The position numbers were made by a program, and so were the translations under genes. DNA of 33,021 nt, taken from the NCBI GenBank assembly GCA_949287815.1, contig CASEHS010000016.1:1-33021 (forward strand). Direction: 5' to 3'. Below are positions 16,633 through 24,615 of the stretch, piece after piece. The DNA comes from an uncultured Bacillota bacterium. Lineage in GTDB: Bacteria > Bacillota > Clostridia > Christensenellales > Borkfalkiaceae. The stretch's first letter is position 1. Each line of letters opens with the position of its first letter. The notes beneath the pieces were generated by a model. That model worked only from the letters and a program-made list of their open reading frames with translations, searched no databases and was not told where the DNA came from.

Positions 16633-18160
16633 CGTTTATGCTCCTTTGCGAATTGTCACCGATAGAATAGTTGAGATATTCTTCCGCCGCCGCAAGAATA
16701 TCTTTGGAAAGCTCTTCCGTAACTTCCGCATCGGGATCTATCTTTTCCATAAGATCCGCACGGTTGATGCGGAAATAATCGAGCAAACCTTCCGTATATT
16801 CACCGATTTTTTTCTCAGGGACACTGTCCACCACGTGGCTCTGCACGGTAAGTAGTAGCACGATCATTTCTTTTACGGAATAATTGAGATATCTGCGCTG
16901 TTTGAGCACGTTGGTAAGTTTTGCACCGCGGCTCAAAATTTTCTGCGTTTCCGCATCAAGATCGGAGCCGAACTGCATAAATATGGCAAGTTCTCTGTAT
17001 TGCGCAAGATTAATACGAAGCTGACCGGAAATGCGTCGCACCGCTTTTCTCTGCGCACTGCCGCCCACACGCGAAACGGAAAGACCGACGTTGACAGCAG
17101 GACGCACGCCGCTGTTGAAAAGTTCGCTTTCCAGATAGATCTGCCCGTCTGTAATGGAAATCACGTTGGTCGGGATATACGCCGAAATATCGCCGGCAAG
17201 CGTTTCCACGATCGGAAGCGCAGTAATTGAACCGCCGCCCTTCTCCGCTGAAAGTTTTGCCGCACGTTCCAACAATCTCGAATGGAGATAGAATACGTCG
17301 CCAGGATACGCTTCTCTTCCCGCAGGACGCTTTAAAAGAAGGCTCATCGCCCTGTATGCGACCGCGTGTTTGGAAAGATCATCGTATACGATCAAAACGT
17401 CTTTACCCTGATACATGAAATATTCGGCAAGCGCACAGCCGCTGTAAGGCGCAAGATACTGCATAGGCGCAGAATCGTCCGCCGTAGAACAGATGATACA
17501 AGTGTATTTCATCGCACCGCCGTCACGCAATACGTTTACCGTTTTTGACAAAGACGACGCCTTCTGACCGATTGAAACATATATACAGATAACGTTTTCT
17601 TCTTTCTGGTTCAGTATGGTATCTACTGCGATAGCAGTTTTCCCCGTCTGACGGTCGCCGATGATCAGTTCCCTTTGTCCTCTTCCGATCGGGATCATAC
17701 TGTCTATTGCAAGAATTCCCGTCTGCAAAGGTTTATTAACTTTACCTCTGTCCATAATGGCGGGAGCGGGAAACTCTACGGGACGCGTCTTTTCCGAATG
17801 AATTTCTCCGAGGCCGTCCAGAGGCTCACCGAGCGGGTTGACGATCCTGCCGAGAAGTTCTTCCCCGACTTTCATCTCTGCCGTACTGCCCGTAGCGTAA
17901 ACATAATCGCCGAAACGTACCTTGTCTTCTCCCGAAAACAAAACCGCGCCTACACTGTCTTCTTCCAGATTGAGTGCGAGCGCACGATATCCGCCCTTTA
18001 CATTGAGCAGTTCATTATATTTGACACCCGAAAGCCCCGAAATGCGCACGATACCGTCGCCAGAATAAATGATTCTGCCGGTGTTATGCGAATCGCCCGT
18101 TTCAGAGACTTCCGCGATTTTTTCTTTCAGATTTTTTCCGATTTTGGTTAAATCCAACAT
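16625..18160 (-). CDS. atpA: ATP synthase alpha subunit
   Basis: Alpha (511 residues) forms the hexamer with beta and binds non-catalytic nucleotides. The P-loop GDRQTGKT is at 168-175. SVSRVGGSAQRKA with the arginine that reaches the catalytic site, and LAQYRELAIFMQFGSDLD, are conserved. The N-terminal helix (about residues 3-18), which normally docks on the N-terminal domain of delta, is still present although that delta domain is missing here. Confidence 0.98.
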   Translation of the reverse strand: MLDLTKIGKNLKEKIAEVSETGDSHNTGRIIYSGDGIVRISGLSGVKYNELLNVKGGYRALALNLEEDSVGAVLFSGEDKVRFGDYVYATGSTAEMKVGEELLGRIVNPLGEPLDGLGEIHSEKTRPVEFPAPAIMDRGKVNKPLQTGILAIDSMIPIGRGQRELIIGDRQTGKTAIAVDTILNQKEENVICIYVSIGQKASSLSKTVNVLRDGGAMKYTCIICSTADDSAPMQYLAPYSGCALAEYFMYQGKDVLIVYDDLSKHAVAYRAMSLLLKRPAGREAYPGDVFYLHSRLLERAAKLSAEKGGGSITALPIVETLAGDISAYIPTNVISITDGQIYLESELFNSGVRPAVNVGLSVSRVGGSAQRKAVRRISGQLRINLAQYRELAIFMQFGSDLDAETQKILSRGAKLTNVLKQRRYLNYSVKEMIVLLLTVQSHVVDSVPEKKIGEYTEGLLDYFRINRADLMEKIDPDAEVTEELSKDILAAAEEYLNYSIGDNSQRSINDV

Positions 18161-18219
18161 TTCTTTTGCCCTTCAACTGCCTTTTCGGTCAAAAAGACCT
18201 CTTCGGCGAATACGGAAAA

Positions 18220-18438
18220 TCACAGCGCGCGGCGGATCTTTTCCAGTCTGCTGCGCAAGGAACCGTCGTATATTTCATTGCCGATCTGTATAACTATACC
18301 GCCGAGTATATTCGGATCGATCACGTATTCAGCATCGCTGCAACCGCGGCTTTTGATAAATTCCATGATCTTCTTTTCGGTGTCGGCGTCCGGCTTACGC
18401 GAAACGGTGATCTGCGCCACAAGATTGCGTTCAGCCAT
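18220..18438 (-). CDS. atpH: Shortened ATP synthase delta subunit (C-terminal domain only)
   Basis: The product has only 72 residues, against about 175-180 for normal delta/OSCP. It matches the C-terminal end of delta: IDPNILGGIVIQIGNEIYDG and SLRSRLEKIRRAL correspond to the conserved final segment. The N-terminal six-helix domain that binds the alpha subunits is absent. It cannot lie in a frameshifted stretch upstream, because atpF ends at 18431 and overlaps the start of this gene. GGAG lies about 10 bases before the ATG. The gene sits between atpF and atpA, where atpH belongs. I infer a reduced peripheral-stalk connector, not a pseudogene. Confidence 0.82.
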   Translation of the reverse strand: MAERNLVAQITVSRKPDADTEKKIMEFIKSRGCSDAEYVIDPNILGGIVIQIGNEIYDGSLRSRLEKIRRAL

Positions 18439-18982
18439 TTTTCTCTACGCTCCACTCTTTGAGACTTTCTTCTATGAGCTTTTTGTCTTCCTGCGCAGTG
18501 ATCTCTTTTCCGATCACCTTCTCCGCAACAGACACCGAAACTTCTGCGATCTGCTTTTCGATCTCCGTAGCAAGTTTGGCGCGTTCCTGCGTCATTTCCG
18601 TTTCTGTACGCTCTACAAGATCTTTCGCCTTGCGTTTCGCATCGGCAAGAATATCGTCCGCTTTGCGCTCCGCAACCTTTACTGCGTTTTCATGAATAGA
18701 AGCAGCTTCCTTTTTCGCTTCCGCAAGCACTTCTTCCGTGCTGTTTTTAAGGCGCGTCACTTCTTCGCTCAGTTCGGCATTGTCTTTTTCAATTTTCCTG
18801 ATGTTTTCCTGACGCTGACGGATCATCTTCTTTACCGGTCTAAAGAGAAGAAGATACAGCGCAACAGTAAGAACAACCAGATTAAATAAATGCAGAACGA
18901 TACTTACCCAGGATATATTCAGTTTTTCAAAAAGATCGCTGATCCCCGATAAGATCATCGTTTCCGTGGAATATCCAAACAT
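18431..18982 (-). CDS. atpF: ATP synthase subunit b
   Basis: Subunit b (183 residues) is the peripheral stalk. A soluble lead of about 20 residues precedes one transmembrane helix (about 24-48), followed by a long charged coiled coil. AGGTG precedes the ATG at 18982. It is slightly longer than usual, but the C terminus (SLKEWSVEKNG) shows no recognisable delta domain, so it does not carry the part missing from atpH. It overlaps atpH by 8 bases. Confidence 0.93.
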   Translation of the reverse strand: MFGYSTETMILSGISDLFEKLNISWVSIVLHLFNLVVLTVALYLLLFRPVKKMIRQRQENIRKIEKDNAELSEEVTRLKNSTEEVLAEAKKEAASIHENAVKVAERKADDILADAKRKAKDLVERTETEMTQERAKLATEIEKQIAEVSVSVAEKVIGKEITAQEDKKLIEESLKEWSVEKNG

Positions 18983-19035
18983 TTCACACCTGTTAAAATT
19001 AAGTATTCAAAAAATCCCTTTACCGACTCTTTTTC

Positions 19036-19299
<264 letters not shown>

Positions 19300-19391
19300 C
19301 TACCTCCGTAAGATTTTATCGGACAAATCCGAATACCGCATGTTTTTGTGCATGTCGGCAATATATTTTATTTTTTCTGTATTTTACCGAA

Positions 19392-20168
19392 TCAGACATT
19401 TTCCGCTTCTGCCTGCGCGGCTTTTTTCTTCTTTTTCTTCTTTTCCCCGCCCGGCGGCGTTTCTATCGCTTCGGACACAAAGGTCAAGGAAAGTGATGCA
19501 AAAACATACGACTGAATAAACGCATGGAATAAAGTAAACAGCGGTGTCAAAATCGCAGGGATAACGAGAGCAATTCCCGTAAACCAGATTCCTTCTACAA
19601 CAATGTACACAAGTTCCATGATCACCATACCGCTCAGAATGCTGCCGAACAGACGGAACGTCATCGATACGGGAACGGCTAAATCGGTGATAATATTGAT
19701 CGGATTCAGATAATGAAAGAGCCTTCTGCCTTTCCTCTTCATAAATCCGAAAGTGTGAATAAATAAGAATGTACAAAGAGCAAGCGCAACACAGGCACCC
19801 ACATCCGCGATCGCGGGACGCAATCCGAATAATTCGATCAACACACCGCAGCAAATATAAGTGGCTGCCCCCATTGTATAAGGTCCCATAAGACCGCTGT
19901 ATTTTTCAGTCATCTCATCGGCACTTTTGTCAAAAAACGTTACCAGAGATTCGAGAAATACCTGCCCGCCCGTGGGAGTCGTTTTCCAGTGACGAATAAC
20001 TGTAAGCCGCAGTATCAGCGCGACCAGAATAATCGCCACCACAACTATGAATCCCGAAATCACACTGTCGTTGATCACAAACCAACCCTTTTCTACGACA
20101 TTGTGCGGGAATATTTTTTCACTCAGTTCACTGAAATCGATCAGCAACTGCGTGCCGCCAACTGACAT
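19392..20168 (-). CDS. atpB: ATP synthase subunit a
   Basis: Subunit a (258 residues) is the stator channel that passes ions to the c ring. Five to six membrane helices are visible. MTFRLFGSILSGMVIMEL contains the essential arginine, and the last helix ends in FIQSYVFASLSLTF. The protein carries an unusual soluble C-terminal tail with seven consecutive lysines followed by Ala/Glu residues. GAGGTG precedes the ATG. It is the first gene of the operon; no atpI is seen. Confidence 0.95.
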   Translation of the reverse strand: MSVGGTQLLIDFSELSEKIFPHNVVEKGWFVINDSVISGFIVVVAIILVALILRLTVIRHWKTTPTGGQVFLESLVTFFDKSADEMTEKYSGLMGPYTMGAATYICCGVLIELFGLRPAIADVGACVALALCTFLFIHTFGFMKRKGRRLFHYLNPINIITDLAVPVSMTFRLFGSILSGMVIMELVYIVVEGIWFTGIALVIPAILTPLFTLFHAFIQSYVFASLSLTFVSEAIETPPGGEKKKKKKKAAQAEAENV

Positions 20169-20201
20169 AATATCACCTCTGATACTTACATTATCCTTGC
20201 T

Positions 20202-20230
20202 ATTTTACTACTTTCAGGTCAATTTTTCAA
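20202..20230 (-). promoter_or_regulatory. Promoter of the atp operon
   Basis: TTGAAA (20225-20230) and TAAAAT (20202-20207) on the minus strand are 17 bases apart, about 35 bases before the atpB start. A second TTGACC lies within the spacer but has no -10 box at suitable distance. Confidence 0.6.
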
Positions 20231-20389
20231 GTAAATTGACAGTCGATAACGATAAAAAAAACTTATGGAAAGCATTGCCGCTTAGTTATTATGTCTCATA
20301 TTTTATAAAATATCTTACTTAAAACAGTTCATCTGCATTTTTCATCTATTTCCCGACACAATGTTTTTATATAAATTCATATTCATACC

Positions 20390-20418
20390 TTGATTTTTTC
20401 ATCAGAATATGGTAAAAT
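20390..20418 (+). promoter_or_regulatory. Promoter of the PH-like membrane protein gene
   Basis: TTGATT (20390-20395) and an extended -10, TGG plus TAAAAT (20413-20418), are 17 bases apart. It lies 19 bases before the ATG at 20438 and argues against the in-frame TTG at 20390 being the start codon. Confidence 0.65.
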
Positions 20419-20437
20419 CCGTGTATCGGAGGCAGAC

Positions 20438-20899
20438 ATGAAAACATATAAATTCAAATTTTCCATACCTGTAATTATACTTTCTATTGTCGCGATCCTG
20501 CTTGCTCTCGGCGGCGGTATAGGCTGGACAGTCTATCGCATTATCAATATCGGCTTTGCAAGCGTGCTGCTCGGCATTCAATACGTAGTTTTACTTCTCG
20601 TATCCTTACTTGTCGTCATTGTTTTTCTGTCTTTGCTCATACGCTCATATTATAAAATAACCGATCAGGAACTTATTTTAAGATTCGGGATCATTCCGAC
20701 AAAATATAAGATTTCGGAAATTGAATCGGTACATCTGTTCACAAAAACAAATAAACTTGTCGTCTATTTCAAAGGCGAAAAATACACCGTGATCGTCGTA
20801 AAACCCGAATGGCACAACGAATTTATCAAAGATCTGATTTCCCGAAACGAAAAGATCCGTTACGATGTATCCACTTCGGATAAAGACGAAGTTCTCTAA
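20438..20899 (+). CDS. Small membrane protein with a bacterial PH-like domain
   Basis: The 153-residue protein has two hydrophobic segments (about residues 8-32 and 40-68). A soluble part follows (ITDQELILRFGIIPTKYKIS, then EIESVHLFT and NKLVVYF) that reads like a bacterial pleckstrin-homology fold of the YdbS/SunI-like type. Such proteins are membrane-associated and some give bacteriocin immunity, but function here is unknown. GGAGG lies 5 bases before the ATG at 20438. It is a single-gene unit with its own promoter and a shared terminator, divergent from the atp operon. Confidence 0.65.
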   Translation: MKTYKFKFSIPVIILSIVAILLALGGGIGWTVYRIINIGFASVLLGIQYVVLLLVSLLVVIVFLSLLIRSYYKITDQELILRFGIIPTKYKISEIESVHLFTKTNKLVVYFKGEKYTVIVVKPEWHNEFIKDLISRNEKIRYDVSTSDKDEVL

Positions 20900-20938
20900 T
20901 ATTCTATACGTTTTTAAAAAATATGATTTAAAATATAA

Positions 20939-20972
20939 AGCGCAGGCGTAATTTAACGCCTGCGCTATTTTT
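20939..20972. terminator. Bidirectional terminator between the PH-like gene and thrC
   Basis: AGCGCAGGCGT (20939-20949) pairs perfectly with ACGCCTGCGCT (20956-20966), and ATTTTT follows on the plus strand. On the minus strand the stem is followed by a T-rich run. It lies between two converging genes. Confidence 0.88.
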
Positions 20973-20985
20973 AAACTATAAAGTT

Positions 20986-22470
20986 TTATTTTTCAATAAA
21001 TTTTATAACTTCATTATAAAGCTTGTCCTTATCGGCAACCGCGTTAAAACGGACAGGTTTGTCACGAAGTTTTGAAAGGCTCTTAGGCACTTTCATCGCC
21101 GTAGCGATATTCATATGCTTGATCGCCTTGAAACTGTCCTTGATATCGTTTCCCGTAAGTGCATACATGACGTCCTGCGGGAATTTATAAGGGCTCGCAG
21201 TGGATACAACGACCATCGGCGTTTCATCCTTCTCGTTTGCAGCCATGTAATTGCCTGCCGCATACATGGCGCAAGCGGTATGTGTATCCATCGGATATTG
21301 ATACTCTTCAAAAAATTCGTAAATCGTCTCTACCGTTTCGTCTTCGCCGCAGAAATCCGCCGCAAATACCTGTTCGAGAAGTTCCCTCTCTTCGTCATAG
21401 ATCCTGTATGTTCCGTTTTCCGCAAGCTCCTGCATACGAAGAGCCGTACGCGTTTCGTTCCTTCCCGAAAGTTCAAATATAAGCCTTTCAAGGTTACTGG
21501 AAATAAGGATATCCATGGAAGGCGACATCGTTTTATAAAATTCACGGCGCCTGTCATAAACACCCGATTTTATAAAATCGGTAAGAACATTGTTTTTATT
21601 GGATGCGCAGACCAGTTTCCCGACGGGAAGCCCCATTTTCATTGCATAATACGCCGCTAAAATATTACCGAAATTGCCCGTAGGTACGGCAAAATTTACC
21701 TTATCTCCCATAGCGATCTGGTCAGACGATACCAAATCCAAATATGCAGAGAAATAATAAGCGATCTGAGGAGCAAGTCTTCCGAAATTGATGGAATTTG
21801 CTGACGAAAGAATATAACCGCGGTCTTTAAGTTCCTGTTTGCAAGTCTCACTTGTAAAAATCGTTTTAACCGCGCTTTGGCAGGCATCAAAATTTCCTCT
21901 TACCGCAACAACGTTAACGTTTTTCCCTTCCTGCGTTGCCATCTGCAACTTCTGCATCTTGCTCACGCCGTCATTGGGATAGAAAACCATGATCTTCACG
22001 CCTTCCGCGTCTTTAAACCCTTCGAGAGCGGCTTTACCGGTATCCCCGCTCGTAGCAACGAGAATAAGAACCTGCTCTTTGATACCCGTAATATCGCAGC
22101 CTTTTCTCAAAAGGTACGGCAACAGTGTGAGTGCCATATCTTTGAACGCACAAGTCGGGCCGTGGAAAAGTTCCAGCATATAAAGGGAAGAATCGATTTT
22201 TACGAGCGGCGCGGCGTCTCCGCCTTCAAACTGCGCATATGCTTTTTCGCACGCTTCCTTCAAGCCGTCGAAATCATATTCGTCGAGATACTTATGGAGA
22301 ACTGTTGCAGCGCGCTCCGCATAGTTCATACCGAGCATCGCAGTCAGTTCTTCTTCCGTAACCGCAGGAAAAAATTCAGGTACGAATAAACCGCCGTTTT
22401 TTGCAATGCCCTGTGCGATCGCCTGTGCGCCCGTTACCTTTTCTCCGCCACGCGTACTGATGAAATTCAT
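20986..22470 (-). CDS. thrC: Threonine synthase
   Basis: ThrC (494 residues) converts O-phosphohomoserine to threonine with pyridoxal phosphate. It is the longer, enterobacterial/yeast-like form: TRGGE near the N terminus, GPTCAFKDMAL with the PLP lysine at 110, and ATSGDTGKAALEGF for phosphate binding. I chose the ATG at 22470 because AGGAGG lies 4 bases upstream; the GTG at 22494 lies ahead of that ribosome binding site. The gene is transcribed alone from a -10 box at 22563-22568, with a hairpin in its leader. Confidence 0.95.
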   Translation of the reverse strand: MNFISTRGGEKVTGAQAIAQGIAKNGGLFVPEFFPAVTEEELTAMLGMNYAERAATVLHKYLDEYDFDGLKEACEKAYAQFEGGDAAPLVKIDSSLYMLELFHGPTCAFKDMALTLLPYLLRKGCDITGIKEQVLILVATSGDTGKAALEGFKDAEGVKIMVFYPNDGVSKMQKLQMATQEGKNVNVVAVRGNFDACQSAVKTIFTSETCKQELKDRGYILSSANSINFGRLAPQIAYYFSAYLDLVSSDQIAMGDKVNFAVPTGNFGNILAAYYAMKMGLPVGKLVCASNKNNVLTDFIKSGVYDRRREFYKTMSPSMDILISSNLERLIFELSGRNETRTALRMQELAENGTYRIYDEERELLEQVFAADFCGEDETVETIYEFFEEYQYPMDTHTACAMYAAGNYMAANEKDETPMVVVSTASPYKFPQDVMYALTGNDIKDSFKAIKHMNIATAMKVPKSLSKLRDKPVRFNAVADKDKLYNEVIKFIEK

Positions 22471-22498
22471 AACTCCTCCTGTTTTTTCACGCACGAAC

Positions 22499-22523
22499 CG
22501 GAGCGTGCAAAAAGCACGCTCCG
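22499..22523 (-). repeat. Perfect hairpin in the thrC leader
   Basis: CGGAGCGTGC (22499-22508) pairs with GCACGCTCCG (22514-22523) around a 5-base loop. It lies about 30 bases before the thrC ATG on the minus strand. No T-run follows, so it is not an ordinary terminator. It may protect the mRNA or modulate expression. Confidence 0.5.
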
Positions 22524-22562
22524 CCGAACGACGAAACTTATTACCATTTTCCCCTATGCTGT

Positions 22563-22568
22563 ATTATA
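22563..22568 (-). promoter_or_regulatory. -10 box of thrC
   Basis: A perfect TATAAT on the minus strand implies a leader of about 85 bases for thrC. No good -35 box was found at 16-18 bases. Confidence 0.45.
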
Positions 22569-22644
22569 ACCTTGATATTTGATCCTGAAATCCCGCCTGT
22601 TTAAACTTATACGGAATTCAACTCTTACCTGAAAAATCCGTTTT

Positions 22645-22671
22645 CGCCCTTCCGCTGATAGCGGAAGGGCG
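22645..22671 (-). repeat. Strong hairpin downstream of the P-loop gene
   Basis: CGCCCTTCCGCT (22645-22656) pairs with AGCGGAAGGGCG (22660-22671) around a 3-base loop, 6 bases beyond the stop codon of the P-loop gene. Its position suggests a transcript end, but the minus strand continues with AAAACGG, so a U-tract is missing. Confidence 0.5.
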
Positions 22672-22677
22672 ATTGCG

Positions 22678-23085
22678 TCAGATAAACTTTTTCACAAAAT
22701 CGGGAAGATCTTCCTTCTCGCAACTGCAAGTAACATATATGGTAAGATTATTGGAATCGGCAAGACGCTCCAACATATAGTAGAACGCAGCCATATCCTT
22801 GATTTCTTTTCCCGCGATCCTCGCTGCTCCGTCGATAAACAGATATTCATTATCGTTGTTTGCCGCAACAGCTCCCTTCACAAATCCGCAGAGTGCTTCT
22901 TCCCCTGCGATCTTATAATCTTCGGTATCGATCAGACGGATATCCCTGTGCAGGTCATACATATAGCGTTTTGTATTCGTGATAAAAATCAAATGCCCTT
23001 TTGCCTGCGACACTTTCGCATTCGCCTCATCGATGATGATCTTGGTTTTGCCTGTGCCTTTCGGTCCGTAAATTACTTTGATCAT
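22678..23085 (-). CDS. Small P-loop NTPase of unknown function
   Basis: This 135-residue protein has a Walker A motif GPKGTGKT at residues 7-14 and a Walker-B-like strand EYLFIDGA near 80-87. There is little else beyond a minimal Rossmann-like core. Similar stand-alone proteins in clostridia are, to my memory, labelled PilT-like, but no pilus genes are near and the length is far too short for PilT. GGAGG lies 5 bases before the ATG. It has its own promoter and a downstream hairpin. Function unknown; nucleotide binding is likely. Confidence 0.7.
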   Translation of the reverse strand: MIKVIYGPKGTGKTKIIIDEANAKVSQAKGHLIFITNTKRYMYDLHRDIRLIDTEDYKIAGEEALCGFVKGAVAANNDNEYLFIDGAARIAGKEIKDMAAFYYMLERLADSNNLTIYVTCSCEKEDLPDFVKKFI

Positions 23086-23117
23086 GTGAACCTCCGTTCT
23101 GTTTTAATGGTAATTCT

Positions 23118-23146
23118 ATTTTACACTCTTTTTCCGATACTTTCAA
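23118..23146 (-). promoter_or_regulatory. Promoter of the small P-loop gene
   Basis: On the minus strand TTGAAA (23141-23146) and TAAAAT (23118-23123) are 17 bases apart, about 33 bases before the ATG at 23085. Confidence 0.6.
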
Positions 23147-23196
23147 TACTTTTCGGAAAAATATTGCAAAAATTTTTTTCGGTACTGGTTTTCAGA

Positions 23197-24612
23197 CTAT
23201 TTTGTACCTGTTCCGCTCTTGACTCTGCCGAACGCAACAAAGAACCGATGTTTATCCCTGTCTATTCCGCGGATCATATTATCCAGTTCGTCATCGCCCC
23301 AGATACTGTTTCTGCCCGCCGCATACTCTCGTTCGATGATCTCCTTCATTTTTAGCACAAGTTCGTCTTTCTTGTCGATCTTGTGTTCCTCAGGCAGATA
23401 ATAATAATCGTTGATCCAGTAAGCGATGCCCGCAAGTCCGCTCGCATTGTTGATAGAAACGCGCGCGGGACGATTTAAAATCTTTGCCGTATCGAAAATA
23501 TTATAGATTTCAGGGTCTTTCAGCATACCGTCCGCGTGAATGCCCGCACGGGTAGCATTGAATGCCCTGCCCACAAAAGGCGTATTGGGCGGAATAATAT
23601 AACCGAGTTCGTCCTCAAAATAACGCGCAATATCAGTAATAGCAGTAAAATCCATACCGTCGCTCGTGCCGCGAAGAGAAGCATATTCGATAGCCATTGC
23701 TTCAAGCGGACAGTTGCCCGTTCTCTCACCGATGCCCAAAAGAGAACAGTTGACCGAACTTGCACCGTAAAGCCATGCAGTCGTTGCATTGCTAACAACT
23801 TTATAAAAATCGTTATGTCCGTGCCATTCAAGAAGTTCGCTCGGCACGCCTGCGTGGTGATGCAATCCGTACACGATACCCTGTACGCTCCTCGGGAGTG
23901 AAGTTCCCGGATATGTAACGCCGAACCCCATGGTATCGCACATTCTGATCTTAACAGGCATTTTGCTCTCTGCCGAAAGTTTCATCAATTCGTTTGCAAA
24001 AGGAACGACAAAACCGTAAAAATCGGCTCGCGTAATATCTTCAAAGTGGCAGCGCGGTTTGATACCGTGAGAAAGTGCACTCTTTACGATACCGAGATAT
24101 TTGTCCATTGCCTGTGCGCGGGTCAGGTTCATTTTTTTGAAGATATGATAGTCGGAACAGCTGACGAGAATACCCGTTTCCGAAACGCCTGCATCCTTGA
24201 CAAGATCAAAGTCTTTTTCATTCGCACGGATCCATGTGGTGATCTCCGGAAATTTAAGCCCGAGATCCTGACATTCTTTGAGCGCCTTGCGGTCTTTCTC
24301 GCTGTAAAGGAAAAACTCACTCTGACGGACTATGCCCTTTTTACCGCCGAGGCGGGACATCAGCTTATAAAGCTCTACGATCTGCTTTACCGTAAAGGGC
24401 GAAGTGGACTGCTGTCCGTCACGGAAAGTCGTATCCGTGATCCAGATTTCCGCAGGCATTGCCATAGGCACATTCCGATAGTTGAACACAACTTTCGGAA
24501 TTTCATCGTAAGGATAAAGGTCGCGGAACAATTCAGGCTGTTCCACGTCCTGCAATTCATAATGATATAAATCTTCTTCGAGAAGATTTTTTCCTTTGTC
24601 AAAGTAAATCAC
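23197..24612 (-). CDS. (Re)-citrate synthase-like enzyme of the isopropylmalate/homocitrate synthase family
   Basis: This 471-residue enzyme belongs to the HMGL-like/DRE-TIM aldolase superfamily that condenses acetyl-CoA with a 2-oxo acid. TTFRDGQQ (residues 61-68) holds the catalytic Arg and metal-binding Asp, and EWHGHNDF supplies the metal histidines 264 and 266. The extended N terminus (LFRDLYPYDEIPKVVFNYR), SDYHIFKKMNLTRAQAMDKY and RCHFEDITRADFYGF match my memory of clostridial (Re)-citrate synthase more closely than LeuA, and the LeuA regulatory domain is absent. The likely reaction is oxaloacetate plus acetyl-CoA to citrate. It starts 3 bases after the aminotransferase gene ends, so they are one transcription unit. 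Homocitrate synthase is the main alternative. Confidence 0.75.
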   Translation of the reverse strand: MIYFDKGKNLLEEDLYHYELQDVEQPELFRDLYPYDEIPKVVFNYRNVPMAMPAEIWITDTTFRDGQQSTSPFTVKQIVELYKLMSRLGGKKGIVRQSEFFLYSEKDRKALKECQDLGLKFPEITTWIRANEKDFDLVKDAGVSETGILVSCSDYHIFKKMNLTRAQAMDKYLGIVKSALSHGIKPRCHFEDITRADFYGFVVPFANELMKLSAESKMPVKIRMCDTMGFGVTYPGTSLPRSVQGIVYGLHHHAGVPSELLEWHGHNDFYKVVSNATTAWLYGASSVNCSLLGIGERTGNCPLEAMAIEYASLRGTSDGMDFTAITDIARYFEDELGYIIPPNTPFVGRAFNATRAGIHADGMLKDPEIYNIFDTAKILNRPARVSINNASGLAGIAYWINDYYYLPEEHKIDKKDELVLKMKEIIEREYAAGRNSIWGDDELDNMIRGIDRDKHRFFVAFGRVKSGTGTK

Positions 24613-24615
24613 AGG

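Noticed and set aside
20390..20437. TTG at 20390 as start of the PH-like protein
   Set aside because: The segment contains the promoter -35 and -10 boxes, and the ATG at 20438 has GGAGG at ideal spacing.
22645..22671. Strong hairpin as an intrinsic terminator
   Set aside because: The stem is excellent, but neither strand has a T-run after it, so I list it as a hairpin only.
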